Below are positions 11,325 through 23,652 of a stretch of 64,000 bases of DNA, piece after piece. The position numbers and the translations under genes were made by a program. Numbering within the stretch: the first letter of the stretch is position 1; every line of letters begins with the position of its first letter. The stretch covers positions 686,902 to 750,901 of the forward strand of contig MU394055.1 of the NCBI GenBank assembly GCA_022578605.1, written 5' to 3'. Below the pieces are notes generated by a model that was not told the DNA's origin, searched no databases, and saw only the letters and a program-made list of their open reading frames with translations. The stretch comes from Camillea tinctor (Eukaryota; Ascomycota; Sordariomycetes; Xylariales; Xylariaceae).

Positions 11325-13231
11325 ATGGAGTTTTCGATCTTAACACCAAATGCCATGCTAGGCTATGGCTTCCGGCAAGATCATTTCTGGTATGGCGTGG
11401 AGAAATACAAGCCAGCAGCGATTATTGTCGACAGTGGTTCAACAGATGGAGGCCCTTACAAACTTGGAATGGGTAAAATGACATGCGGACGGCAAGCGTA
11501 CGTCAGAGATCTTATCCCTATCCTAGAGGCTTGTTTCCATCGTAAGATCAAGGTCTTGATAAGTTCGGTAGGTGGAGATGGAAGTAACCGACATGTGGAG
11601 GAGATGCTGTCTATCGTGAAAGAGATTGCCTTGGACCGACGGTACACTTTCAAGATCGCTACTATTTCACATGATATCTCCAAGGAAATGATTAAGGATT
11701 GTATACGTAAAAGGAAATGCAGTCCCTGTGGTCCTTTACCACAACTAGCACCCGAGGAGGTTGATGATGCAGTCGAGATCGTTGCTCAGATGGGAGCCGA
11801 GCCGTGAGTTTCCTTCCTTCGTCGCCGGCCGTATACCCGGGTCTTTGCTTAATAGAACTACAGGTATATTGAGGCTTTAAAGCAAGACCCAGACATCATT
11901 CTCGGTGGGCGGTCATATGATCCTGCCCCATTTGCTGGTTTTTGCCTATCAAGGGGGGTATCCCCAGGTGCAGCTTGGCATATGGGTAAGATAATGGAAT
12001 GCGGCGGTATCTGCGCTGTTCCGAAAGGAAGATCTATGATTGCCACCATGAGAGAAAAGTCATTCGACCTCGTTCCATTGTCTCCTATAGAGAGGTGCAC
12101 ACCACTTTCTGTAGCAGCGCATACACTATATGAGAAAACACGGCCGGATAGACTACCGGGTCCAGGTGGAGTCCTGTACCTGGATAATGCAAAATATGAA
12201 CAACACGATGATAACCGCACTGTCAGTGTGTCCGGAGCAGAGTTCATTCCGACTCCTATATATCAGATCAAACTTGAAGGCGTTGAACGTCTCGGTCACC
12301 GAACCATATTTATTGGAGGCGTCCGGGATCCTATTTTGATCTCCCAGATAGACAGTTTCCTACAGAGTGTGAGAGAATACACGCGTAGACTCTATCCTGA
12401 GTTGGACAAGAGTAATAGCTGTCGGTTGATTTATCATATATATGGGAAGGATGCTGTTATGGGCCCACTCGAATCGACAAGTTCGGTTGCGCATGAATTA
12501 GGAATCATGGGCGAGGTCGTCGCCCCGACACAGGAGACATCCCATGCAATTGCGAATAATGTTCGAACTTCCTTACTTCACATGCCTTACACGGGACAAC
12601 TAGCTACAACCGGCAACTTTGCGTCGCCTCTCTCACCGCATGAGCAAGATGCTGGTGAGGTATTTCGGTTTAGTCTGTACCATTTGATTGATCTTGAGCC
12701 AGGCCAGGAGACAACCTTATTTCCAATAAGATTCAATGCTCTAGAAGGATCATTAGTACCGCAACCAACACAACAGCACCTGACTCAGAAGGAGTGGGAA
12801 ATATTAATATCAGAAAAACCACAGATAAACCGTAAGTACTTGAGAAATCGATATAGCGAAGTAATTAACTCATTTGTGTTCTAGAACCGAAACAGGTACC
12901 TGACTCTGCAGTCGAGATGATGGAGATTGCAAGTGTAGTTCGATCGAAGAATTCGGGTCCGTTTGAACTCACTCTCGATATCATGTTCGACAACGAGTCC
13001 TCGTATAAACGAGTTAAGGCTGCTGATGTTCTGACAAATGAGATGATCAAGGAATTGTACCAAGTACAAGATGAGGACATCCTTGTAAATATGTACTTTG
13101 ACCCAGCTATGGCTTGGAAGTGCACATTAAAAAGACCCTGGGCGCAAGGTAGTATTGGAGAGCGAGACACATTGGGAACCCAACAGCACGCACCGCTATT
13201 AAAAGTGATTGTCCCTGGAATTAATAGTTAG
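11325..13231 (+). CDS. AtuA-like (DUF1446) plus DUF4387 fusion protein
   Basis: Exons 11325..11803, 11864..12831 and 12885..13231 encode 597 aa; the introns are 60 and 53 bp. The long N-terminal part starts EFSILTPNAMLGYGF and contains the family blocks VDSGSTDGGPYKLGMGK, SSVGGDGSNRHVEEM and DIILGGRSYDPAPFAG of the acyclic-terpene-utilisation AtuA-like family. The C-terminal about 110 residues, from about VEMMEIASVVRSKNSGPF to the stop, match DUF4387. Bacteria often carry the two as separate neighbouring genes; here they are one polypeptide. The biochemical role is not settled. The tight arrangement with a cyclase-family hydrolase upstream and an MFS permease downstream, transcribed towards it, suggests breakdown of a carboxylic or terpenoid compound. 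Confidence 0.8.
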
Positions 13232-13365
13232 ATTAATTATAGGCGCAATCATCGGTATGGTTTGTATTCATCTACGTATGCTATAGGAATACATATTCTG
13301 AGGCTTCTTCCTGGATTTGAGTGTAGATAATGTAGAGAAATATCACAGGAGAAAAGGGGATTAAG

Positions 13366-15088
13366 TTAGGCTACCTCCACTATCTCCACCTTCTTTTCAT
13401 CAATAGATCCAGCTGCTGAACGGACATCATCCACGACGATCTTCTTACCTCTGAGCTGTGCCCAGACAGTGATGTGCGTAGACCGTGAAAATAGAGCATC
13501 CATCTCTTCAAGGCTGATACCTACGTCGTATGTTAGTCAAATGCACAGCAACATGCAGAGGAAGAATACCAACCTTTAGTTTCTGGCACAAAGAAGAAAG
13601 ACCATATGCCCATCAGAACGACGAAGCCGCCAAACATGAAGAATGTCCCGTAACCGAGGCTAGTTATCATATATGGTGTGGCGCGAGCGATGACAAAGGA
13701 TCCTAGCCAGGTGCTAGCAGTGGAGATAGCGACGCATAGCATCCTAACATCTAAAGGGAAGATCTCCGCAGAATACGTCCACGTCGTTCCTTGCCATGTC
13801 GCGCAGATGATGAACGCGTTGATGTAAATGCATACTAGAGCAAAGTAACCCCCGCCATCTTGCTGAACCGTGCCCTCCACGGCCCTGGCGGCAGGGTCGG
13901 CAACGTAGGTATATCCGCCGACATACCACAGGGGTAACGATCCAAGAAAGGCACCGTAGACCAGAGCCTTGCGGCGACCAAGACCCTCTACGACCCAGAG
14001 GACGAATAGAGCCATCCCAAGGGTCTTCGCAACCCCATAGATACCTGTGCTAAATAACTTCGTCGCTGTACCGGTCACACCCAGAGTCTCGAATATTCGC
14101 GGGCTGTAGTAAGTCATAATCGAGACTCCCGTGAAACTCTGGAGGAACATCAGGAAGGATCCAACCGCAAGGCGATTCCGCGTTCCAGGTGCCAACAGCT
14201 TGGCAAGCTGCTGTTTCTTGCTCAGGTGCATCGTGCTGCGCTCTTCAACTTGCTGACGGATCTCGCCCATTTCATTGCGGATATACGGGTGTTCTGCTGG
14301 AAGCCCCCGTAGATACACGATCACTTTCTCGGCTTCTTCGAACCTATCACCTCTTGCTAGCCAACGCGGCGATTCCGGGCAGAAGAAGATGCCGAAGGCA
14401 AGTAATGTAACTGGAAAAAGCTGTAGAGCCATGGGTACTATCCACTGTGCTGCTCGACTGTCGCTAATGGTAGCGTCAGTCGCATAGTTGATCCAGAACC
14501 CGAGCATGGCTGCACTCTGGGAGATAATTTCGAATATGCCGACCAGACGACCTCGCACACTCGGTGGTGCGATTTCAGCGATATAAACAGGGACGGTCAG
14601 TGTAGCGGAGCCAATGCCTAGTCCCCCGATTGTACGCCCAGCGATGAAGACGCCTAGATGGCCCTGAGCCCCCGTCATCAGTGAGCCGCCGACGATGAAC
14701 GTCAGACACGCGACCAAGATAGCCATGCGCCGTCCTATCTTTTCAGCGATGGGGAAGGTTATGAGAGATCCAAAAAACGCCCCTACTTGGAACATTGAGG
14801 CAATGTTAGCCTGGGCATTATCGCTGGCCGATGTGCTCATCTCATTGAGTTTGAAGTCCTTGTCGAACGAATCTAGGGCCATAGTCCCGCCTATGACTGC
14901 AGTGTCGTAACCGACTACATAATATTTCTATGTTAACATGGTCTCTCTTCACCTATGGCGAATATGCCTTATAGAAAGATGTACTTACGAGCAAACGCTG
15001 CCATAGAAGCTACCAAAGCAACCGCATGGATTGTCCAATTCCTGACTTCGGGGGGATCGTTGGTCCCCTTGGCGTAAGCGAATCCCAT
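13366..15088 (-). CDS. MFS quinate-permease-like transporter
   Basis: Three exons, 15088..14989, 14914..13574 and 13520..13366, encode 531 aa; the introns are 74 and 53 bp. The protein has the twelve-helix sugar-porter layout: GYDTAVIGGT in helix 1 (split by the first intron), GRRMAILV after helix 2, PVYIAEIAPPSVRGRLVG, PESPRWLARGDRFEEA in the central loop, QSFTGVSIMTYYSP in helix 7, and PETKGISLEEMDALF at the end, restored by the second intron. The fungal quinate permease (QutD-like) branch is the best fit from the N-terminal segment and PETKG tail. It converges on the AtuA/DUF4387 gene with 134 bases between the stops, so it may import that pathway's substrate. Confidence 0.88.
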
Positions 15089-17022
15089 GGCCACTGAATA
15101 CTGTTTGAAATGGAAGCACCGATACTAGATGACAGGCGAATGAGCCGATAGTAGCAATCCCTATACCTAGTGATAGGTGTCTGGAAAGCAAACCGAGGGG
15201 AACTTCAGTCTTTATAATGTTTGGTCAGACGATTCTAGGCCCCAAGAGCCGGATTGACCTGATTAGTGGGAATAATGTCTCATTGGAGTATACAGGTGAC
15301 GATAGGATATCTGGGCTACCCCGCGCTCACGGGTGAAGGAAGGAAACTGGGGTAAGATAGGAGAGGAGTGGAGATGGGTTGGAGACAGATGACGGTAATT
15401 GCAGTAGGCCTACATGTGAAGTATGTATTCATTGCTCATAAAGGGATAAGTCTGTGTTGTGTGAGGTTACGAGAACAGAAACGAAGACATTGCTCTCAAG
15501 TTGTAAGTTGTGATTGGTCGTGTTGGTTGATGAATTATTTCAGTTGTTTATACAACCCACTCCATATCCTTTCACTAGCATTCTGTCTATGACAAAGCTC
15601 TGACGATAGCTCGTTACTTAGAGCTCATATCCATAGGTATATAAATAATAGGCCCTCGACACGTAAACGATTTTTTAATGATAATGTATGATTTTGAAAT
15701 GTATAGTTCACCCCTCAATAATAGAAATGCAGTTATCGTTAGCTTCGTCGTCTTTGTTACGTCTAGATGACTCGGCAGGCCCTAGATGTATTAGTTCCCC
15801 TTTTTTAGGTTTCATCATCTTTTCCCTTTTCTCTCTTACACGCACACACACACACACACACACGCATATAGCACAGTACAGATCATTGTGCCCAGTGCCT
15901 CGTGTGTGTCCTAAAGGATCATCCCCCACAGTCTTCATGATTATGTCTAGGAGAGATAGCACGATAAAGCAGATCAATCAAGATTCTTCTCCACAAGGAT
16001 TGCAATAATAACAACTCTACCATTGCAGAAGTCATAGTAGCTACATTGTCGAATGGGTCCAGGGCAAGAAGATTAAAAGTATACTATTGTCATTCATAGT
16101 CTGGTAGGTTATGGGCCTTTTTCTTTCTCGACTCACATATCCGAAGCGTGATATACACTGCGGTACTAGTGGGCTGATAGAAGAAAAATTAAATTTGAAT
16201 GAGTGCTCTATTATTAAGTCTGATTGAACATTCATGACCAAACAGTCTTTGTTTCGTTAATGAACATTATTACGTAGCCACGATTTACCTCGTTAAGAGA
16301 CCTTTCAAAGAGTCTTTTTAGATATGAGACTTTAAAGTGAGGGCAATTACATATCTTTAATTATACTTCACTTCAATTTCTCCTTGAAATCACACCCTAA
16401 ACCCCTTTGTAGAGCCATCAAACGAATTTATCTCTTTGTATACGTAATCATCTAAATAGAAATCCATGTCCTTCTTCCCTTCTAGGTCGGGAACCGTCAA
16501 CCAGGCCTTACTCGTATGAGAAGGATAAGAGTTTTTATGATCCACTATGAAGTATAAATGGATGAAGGATTGCGTCGGTGGCTGCGGAAAGCGCACACTG
16601 ATGGATAAGTCCCAAACACACTGTTCTGACTGTCAAGGTATATGCCAGAAGGACGAGCCAGATAACCCTAAGCAAGAAAAGGCTACCGGGTCTAAATAAT
16701 CATGTTACTTTCGCAAGGCCATAAAGCCAACAGATTTACCAGAGGCTTGGATTAGTGCTTAGAGGCAGTATGTAAAATAAATGTTTCTTTACTTTATCTC
16801 GCTGCTTCCGCATACTAGTGACAATATTGTCACCTCGTGATTATGATAGCAAGTTTAGAAGAAGGCAAAATAATCAATATTAAATGGCTAATGCATAAGT
16901 CGTTATGTAATTAGAGTAACCTTATACCCTTTCCCCTTTAGCCATAAGCACCCGGTCCAAACCTCCCCCCCTTTTTTTTCTTACCAATCCAATTATGCAC
17001 GGTGAAATCGCACTAGACCAAA
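15089..17022. other. Intergenic region with a CA microsatellite
   Basis: 1.9 kb without a convincing gene. It contains an alternating CA run at about 15840..15863, and a minus-strand open segment at 16634..16394 that reads well after a TTGACAG acceptor-like site (VWDLSISVRFPQPP...) but has no start and no recognised family. A polypyrimidine run of C then T lies at about 16966..16981. Confidence 0.5.
15838..15866. repeat. (CA)n microsatellite
   Basis: An alternating CA run of about 12 units within CACGCACACA...CACGCAT. No gene overlaps it. Confidence 0.9.
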
Positions 17023-18508
17023 TCATTCGAAGTCTCCAGCGTATAGGATGTCCCTTGGCTCGCCGTTCATGGTCTCCCACACGGCACGGATGTCTAGCTC
17101 CGCAGCAGCTCTCTTCTTCGCCGCCGCGGCCGTGCTATTCCCAGCGCTTGCGAGTTCCTTGGCAGCCTCCTCGCGAGCAAGTTGAACTATATAATGGGTC
17201 CTCACGTCAGCACATTGTCAAGTCGATACATGGATGGCGATTATGTGAGTGGATAGGTGGGTTCTTGGGTACATCGGAATAGGGGGAATACTCACCATGA
17301 AGATACACAGCAGTTCGCTTGCCTGAGAATAACGCGTGCGGCACGTTGGTCACGTTGTCAGCGTTTGCATCGCCGATAGCGTAAACACCGGGAATGTTCG
17401 TCACAAGGCCCTTGGTGGAGTCGGCGGCGAGTCTACCACCGTCGAGTCGCACACCGAGCTCTTGGCCCACGGTTGACTTCTGTTCGTCAGGGAAGCTGCT
17501 GAAGAACGCCGCACGCTCAACACTGTCGCTGCCCTCAACAAAGTCTACCCGGAAAAGGTCGTGTTCGGGAACAGAGGGCAGGCTTGGGTCCGTGTTGTCT
17601 GCGCCACCATCGCGGAGCCGGGTAATGGAGGCGAGGGTTCGGTTCTCGACTGTCACGTTGTGCAGCTTGAGGAAGGCCTCCCACTGCGGGAAAGACTCTT
17701 CGGTGGCAGCGCGGTTCTCCGGCGTGTCGGTGCCGTTGACGAATGCGATTATGTCTGAGTTAAGGGTCGAAATCTCGCGGACTAGACCTGGCGCATCCGT
17801 CAAGTCTGATAACAAGCCCAGTGGCTGATCTGCGTGCTCGTGGCCGTCGCACCAGGGACACCAGAATATGCCTTTGCCCCAGTTCTCGGAAATTCCGGGA
17901 GTCGGCGGGAGGATATCGCGTAGACCGGTTGCTAGTACTATTTTGCGCGCGGAATAGGTGGCTACCTGCCCAGTGCCGTCCGCTGTTGGCCCTGTTGATA
18001 CAGTGAACAGGGTATCGCTGTGGGGGTCTGAGGAGGCGTCCGAGATGTCGATCTTGGTCACCGTTCCGTTGGTCGCAGAGACAGTATCATAGTGGGATAG
18101 CTGTTCCCGCGCAGCCCAGCGGTAGTAGGCCGGCGTTACTCCTATTATGGCTTGTTAGGATCACAATTTATTGCCTTAAGTTCTCCTCAAGAGGCTGGAG
18201 AGGCTTAGCAACTAAGATCGGGGCGCGGATAGTTACTTACCATCGTATCCCAATACATCATGCATGTGTCGTGTGGGGTTGTTACGGTACTCGCCCGAGT
18301 CCAGGAGGAGCACGTTCCGACGCACGCGAGCGAGACCACTGAGAGCGCTCAGTCCCGAGGGGCCTCCACCGACGATGATAGCATCGTAAACATTTGTTTC
18401 GTTTGCGGCAGCTCTCGCTTTGTGTAAAGCTGTATGTTCACTCGGCAGAGTTGCTGCACTAGCGAGACAGAGCAACGGCAGGGCTCTTGCGAAAGTGAGG
18501 GGGCCCAT
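17023..18508 (-). CDS. Secreted thioredoxin-reductase/GliT-like flavoprotein
   Basis: Exons 18508..18241, 18141..17296 and 17186..17023 give 425 aa; the introns are 99 and 109 bp. Residues 1-20 form a hydrophobic signal-like segment (MGPLTFARALPLLCLASAAT). The fold is a class II pyridine nucleotide-disulfide oxidoreductase: FAD motif VGGGPSGLSAL, LLLDSGEYRN, KIVLATGLRDILP, redox pair in FWCPWCDGHEH, and C-terminal FAD motif GVYAIGDANAD. This is the architecture of fungal GliT-type dithiol oxidases and thioredoxin reductases. The signal sequence and several N-x-S/T sites point to the secretory pathway. The Ala/Glu/Lys-rich tail is encoded by the last exon. No gliotoxin-type partner genes are nearby, so the substrate is unknown. 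Confidence 0.85.
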
Positions 18509-21500
18509 TGTGATAACAAACCTCGAATCTATAAGGTAGGTAAAGAGAATAAAGAGATACCTAGTGTATAGATAAGCGAGTCGTGAATATCAGCACTGGA
18601 TGAGGAGCGTGATTTCCAAGGAGGATGCATGCAGAACCAGGAGGATGGTCAGGTCTATTTAAACTCGTATAAGTCAAGTCGGCAGTCGACTTCCATCGTT
18701 GACCATTATCACAAGCGCTGTAAGTCAACGTCCGAGTTCGTGCATAAAGATCTAAGATTCGGTGTCAAAACACGAGATACCGAGTCCATTAACCAAGCCA
18801 ACTATACCCAATTAGAAGAAGACTGAGTCTCGGTACATCAAGAAAATACTACATTGCATTAGTTCCCGCAGCCATTGTTGAGCTGGGATTACGTACCGCC
18901 AAGAGCTAATCGACATTGCTAACCCTACCTCTAGATGGCTAGGTAGCTAATAGACTTGGAGAGCTGATGCTGTGTTCATCAATAGTGAGTAGAAGGCTTA
19001 CAGCACCGGATGCGGGATGCAGAATCCAGCTGCCCAGGAACTCTGGAACAGTCCCACAGGGGGTAGATCAATTGCCCGATTGCGTGACCCGAATGTATGT
19101 ACAATACCGGGTATGTACAGACGGCGCGGCATGTTGAACACTGTTGCAAGCTCACCCACTAAACCTCCAAGCCATACTTTTTATTCCATAGAACGTAAAA
19201 GTTTTGGAGCTTGCAACAGTGTTCAACATGGCGCGCCGCAGTACATAGTATACCTAGTTCACAGAAGCCAAGTCTCGGCTGTCACCGAGCCACCAGACGG
19301 GATTGGTGCGCCCCGTGCGTGTTAGCAGCCAGTCAATCTGCAAAGAGCAAGAAGAAAATGATCTATTGATTTTAGAATTACCTCTAGTTGATCAATAGTT
19401 GTCTTACACAACACTAGTCATCCGCCACAGTGTATATTGTCTTGAAAAGCTGTTGACATATCATCATCAACAACTCTGTCGTTATATATATTTTAATACC
19501 ATCTCGAATACCATGGTAACCTCAGCTACAGACTTCTTTTCTCAACATAATAATCATCGATCTTATTTTCATCTTAATCTTCTACGTATTACCGTGACTG
19601 GAAGGTATCGATGGCGTGCTAAATGGCGTCCATGATGTCTTTACTTTCATACGACGCTACCTACATATCCCCATGACTTTTTTGTCTGAGACCTCACACA
19701 AGGTACATGATTTCCTTCTTTGAAGACAGAATCATCAGTGCACCCTCTCTTCGGACTTCAACGATGGGGAAGACCTTGGAGAAAAGGATGATGGCCCACC
19801 AAGAAAATACAATGCCTGCGTCGTGCTTTATTTTCAAACAACCTGAATTGGATGAAGGGTAACATTTTGCATGAACCATCAACCTGAGAACAGTCGAGGT
19901 TAGTTTAGCGAGTTCCTATTAATACCATCTCACCGAAAATAGTGCCCTACGTATGAGTGTCAGTATTGTAGCTATCACCACATCGATAGTAAGGCGATGG
20001 TTATGATCAATAAGCTGATTTATGATTGATTATTGAAGTAGTGCTGCTCTTTCTCATCTTCTGATGCAGTAGATTCACCTGATCTATACGGTATACCTAA
20101 GTTAGTCTAGCAAAGCCCCAACGAACTGTCATCTGAAGCAGCAACCTATATTATTTTAGATGAACTACAGGAAGGTTCACCACTAGGTAGTAGTGCTAAA
20201 CATTCACATGGCGTTGTTTGACTTACCCGACATTCAGGCCAGAGCTGGAACCCCTTGTCACCAACGGTATTCTTGGGCCATTATGAAACCGTTAGCTCGA
20301 TACTAAGATACTGATTTTGCGATTTTACATGGGTATATCCAGGTTTGAGCGTTATGCATCTGTGAATAAAGGTTAATTCCATCTATCGGACGAAGTCCAT
20401 CCCACGTGAGGTTATCCACATCGAAGGCGCAGTGCCGGACGATCATCGTATTCCATAACTGCCACTTGCCGAGTAGATAATTGCAATAAGCAGGGGTTGC
20501 CTTTATGGTCTTTTGAATCGGTACAGGGGTTAGAGCTACTTCGATCAATTGACGCACGAAGTCTATAGCTTATAATTGTAGCCTATAGAATCTGCTAGTT
20601 AAATACCTTATTGAGTCTATCATAATACGTAGCAGATAGTCTCTCTAGTTAAAGAACTATCTATAGACCTTCCACACTATGTATATGATTAACGTATCTC
20701 GTCAAAATACTGGCAGTAATTAAATAAGCACCTACTATAGAATATCTTTACCACTAACCTATGCCTTTGCAAGAGAAGAATGCATTACGTTACTCAACAC
20801 CTAATGCAGACTTCCAATGATTATAGACCCTTGTCCCACGTAATTCCAGAAGTTGATACAATAAATATCACATAAGGCGAATCGCAGCTAATAATATTTT
20901 TAGAAACATCGAACTACATATCAATGTAGCTTTAAAGGCCTGAAGAGGCAGTTGGCAGGAGATAAAGGAACTCTGAGACGATGACCCACTATAATTCGAG
21001 TTAAGAAAATTGCCCCTCGGTGTATCTACAATCCTGTAAAAAGCTCCAATGTTCCACTTTTCTCTACTTATCCATCTAATGACTCCTTCACCATGCAGGA
21101 ACCTGGTATTCACGGGTCCTGACAATATATTTCAATCATCATTCAGATTATATCGTCCTAATCCCGCAGGCCTGGAGAATTTGCAATAAGACCCTTGCAA
21201 TGAGGTGATATGGAAGTCGTTCTGTAAAAGCGTATGGCGATATAGGCTTTCTAAAACCAACTCATTTCTGGCTTTATTCCGCTTCTATGATATATTCCCT
21301 TTCCAAGTCTACGAAGCTCCTCGCCAATATTTTGCCCCCAACGTAAATACCTACAGTAAAGAATATGAATACTAGTTGATGCGCTAGGGAAAGAGAGTTC
21401 GTTCAATTCTATGGATGGAGAGGAAATGATGAGACTTTGGTTGATTTATAAGAGCACAAGCTATTAGGGTAGTTTGTTAGACTAAAGAGTCCCGGAGTAC

Positions 21501-23652
21501 TTGCATTTAAGCAAATAGGGGATACTTTTTTTAGATGTAAACTATGGTGTTGTAGATGGATGCAATTCTGATTCTCCCAAATGATAACAAAATACCTAAT
21601 TTTCTAAGTTCTTACCAGGTTAGGTGCTTCATAACAATAGCGATATCGATCTATCAATGAAGGGCCCGGGTAACGATAATATTACGAATAGACAAGTAAA
21701 GACTTAATAGGTGATTACGATTCTATTATGCAGGGGGCTAGAACTCCAATTACCTACCTGAAATAACGTTGCTTATATCTGAAGCCGGCTTCATCGTTTC
21801 TAGATAGAGCGTACATAGTAATATTCACCATGTGTACTTCAAGACCTCGCACAAAAGCCCTAACAAGGAACTTATACTATAAGCACGTGCCCCTATTGTA
21901 TTAACCCTCTAGACCTCAACTAATAAGTCTATAGGTGCTGAATTCATATAAATTTCAAATTCATAATTACCTCAAAAGAGTGTAATATTATATATTCCAA
22001 CCCTCTCATTTCCAGTGCTCCAGCGGAATCAACTGTTAGGTAGTGAAAAGCGAACGTCAACTCACATATTTAAGATTACTTTTTAACAAGCGAGCCCGTA
22101 TTTCAAACCTTTTATATCCAGGAATAAAGGGTAGAGCAATATTGTCGGAAACAGTGTGTTAGATCATGGGGTATATTGTAGTACGTACTCAGTGTAGGAA
22201 CAAAGAATGTGTCAGTATTAAAGAGAGTTATAGTTCTAGTCTGCCGAGCAACAACATTGTGATTACTTAAACACTTACGAGGGTCTCTGTGATAGTGCCT
22301 GTGGCGCTTTTTGTGTCTCCCTCCAATAAGATCGTGTGAAGCTATCAACGAGTACCATGAATTTGCTCCTTTTATTAGTACGTCCCAAGCATTTAAGCAA
22401 TTCATTAAATTTCCCCCGTATATACAAAAACCCGGGCTTTGTTTGTTCGGAGGGCCGTCGTCAATAGGGGTAAGCATTGTCCGAACTCCTTTGTCTTTGA
22501 TACGAACTGCTACAACAGGCAAGCAAGTGACAACTATTCATTTGCTATGTTTACATTAATTGTGCTTGTAATACGTACGTAATTCAACTTAGGCAAGGAA
22601 GATAGACCATACCTATGTCAATTGCTCAGGAATATTTGTGTTGCTTTTGACTGTCGATACTACATGTTGTAGCTTCCACACAGCAGCTTAGATATTGTTA
22701 GCTTAAATAGATACCTTGGTATATATGCAAGTTATATGGTAGGAATAGGTTACTTTTAAGGCCCACCAAAAAGTTCCTATGTACATCATGATAAGACTAT
22801 TGATATGCACAAAACTAACCTAATAAAATAAGGAAAAGCCGGATAAGATTTGGGATTTGCTTCAATGAAGTAAAGAACGGCCTAAATCACTCTATGTAAT
22901 GGTTTCACAGCATGGTGGAACAGCTTTATTATCCAAGCGGGCCTCAACCGTAACAGAGACATCGGGGCAAAAACATCTACAAATTGATCCTGGAAGCTAT
23001 TGACCGTAATGAAATAGGTTGCGTGAAAATAAAGCAGAACTTGATTTAAGATAATACTTTGATATCTGGTCTCCTTCAAACCTCGTCATGTAGTATCAGA
23101 GATATTAGCTGATCTAACTATATAAGTAACTACTAAAGGAAATCAGATAGGCATATAAACCAATTATAGCGATGTTCAGGTATCTAGAGATCGTGTATAG
23201 CTCGGATAAGACCTATGTATATATATACCCCTCCCCTGCCGCATAAATGGTATAAATGGTATTGCATATGGTAACCCGAACTTTGATTTAGGAAATGAAG
23301 CATTCCATATTAAAAGAATCCTTGCTCTGCACTGCATAGTTGATCACTTGCACCGGGTTGGGTGAGACTTAAAGAAACTGTTGATTTCAAGGCCTGGCTA
23401 GTTTCCAAGCGAAGACTTACCACGAATCACACTGAATAAATATCTAGGTAACGTCAAGAATTGAACTTTCGTCCTCTCCTAATCCCACTAATACTGTCCT
23501 AAGAGTAGAGATAAGTGCTTTATTATGATACATATTCCTATCTAAAGGGCTACTTCCCAGCTATCTATAAATTCCTCAACGTCAATCGTATTCCAAGAAT
23601 CTAGTCATAATTATTCTACCAGCACACCTCGTCCCCCTAAACATCATATAAA
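18509..23652. other. Gene-poor AT-rich region
   Basis: 5.1 kb with only short, mostly non-ATG open frames. It contains the inverted-repeat element at 19.1 kb. A minus-strand open frame at 22112..22522 (RTMLTPIDDGPPNKQ...) starts on TTG and matches nothing I recognise. Confidence 0.55.
19111..19248. repeat. Hairpin element with long terminal inverted repeats (MITE-like)
   Basis: Two arms of 32 bases (19122..19153 and 19207..19238) are inverted copies with one mismatch (CGGCGCGGCATG versus CGGCGCGCCATG), separated by 53 bases. Pairing resumes outside after a one-base bulge with GTATGTAC (19111..19118) against GTACATAG (19241..19248). The whole would fold into a hairpin of about 140 bases. No target-site duplication is clear. 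It may be a MITE or the source of a hairpin transcript. Confidence 0.85.

Noticed and set aside
22112..22522. 136-codon minus-strand open frame
   Set aside because: It starts on TTG; the first ATG leaves a shorter frame with no recognisable domain in an AT-rich gene-poor region.
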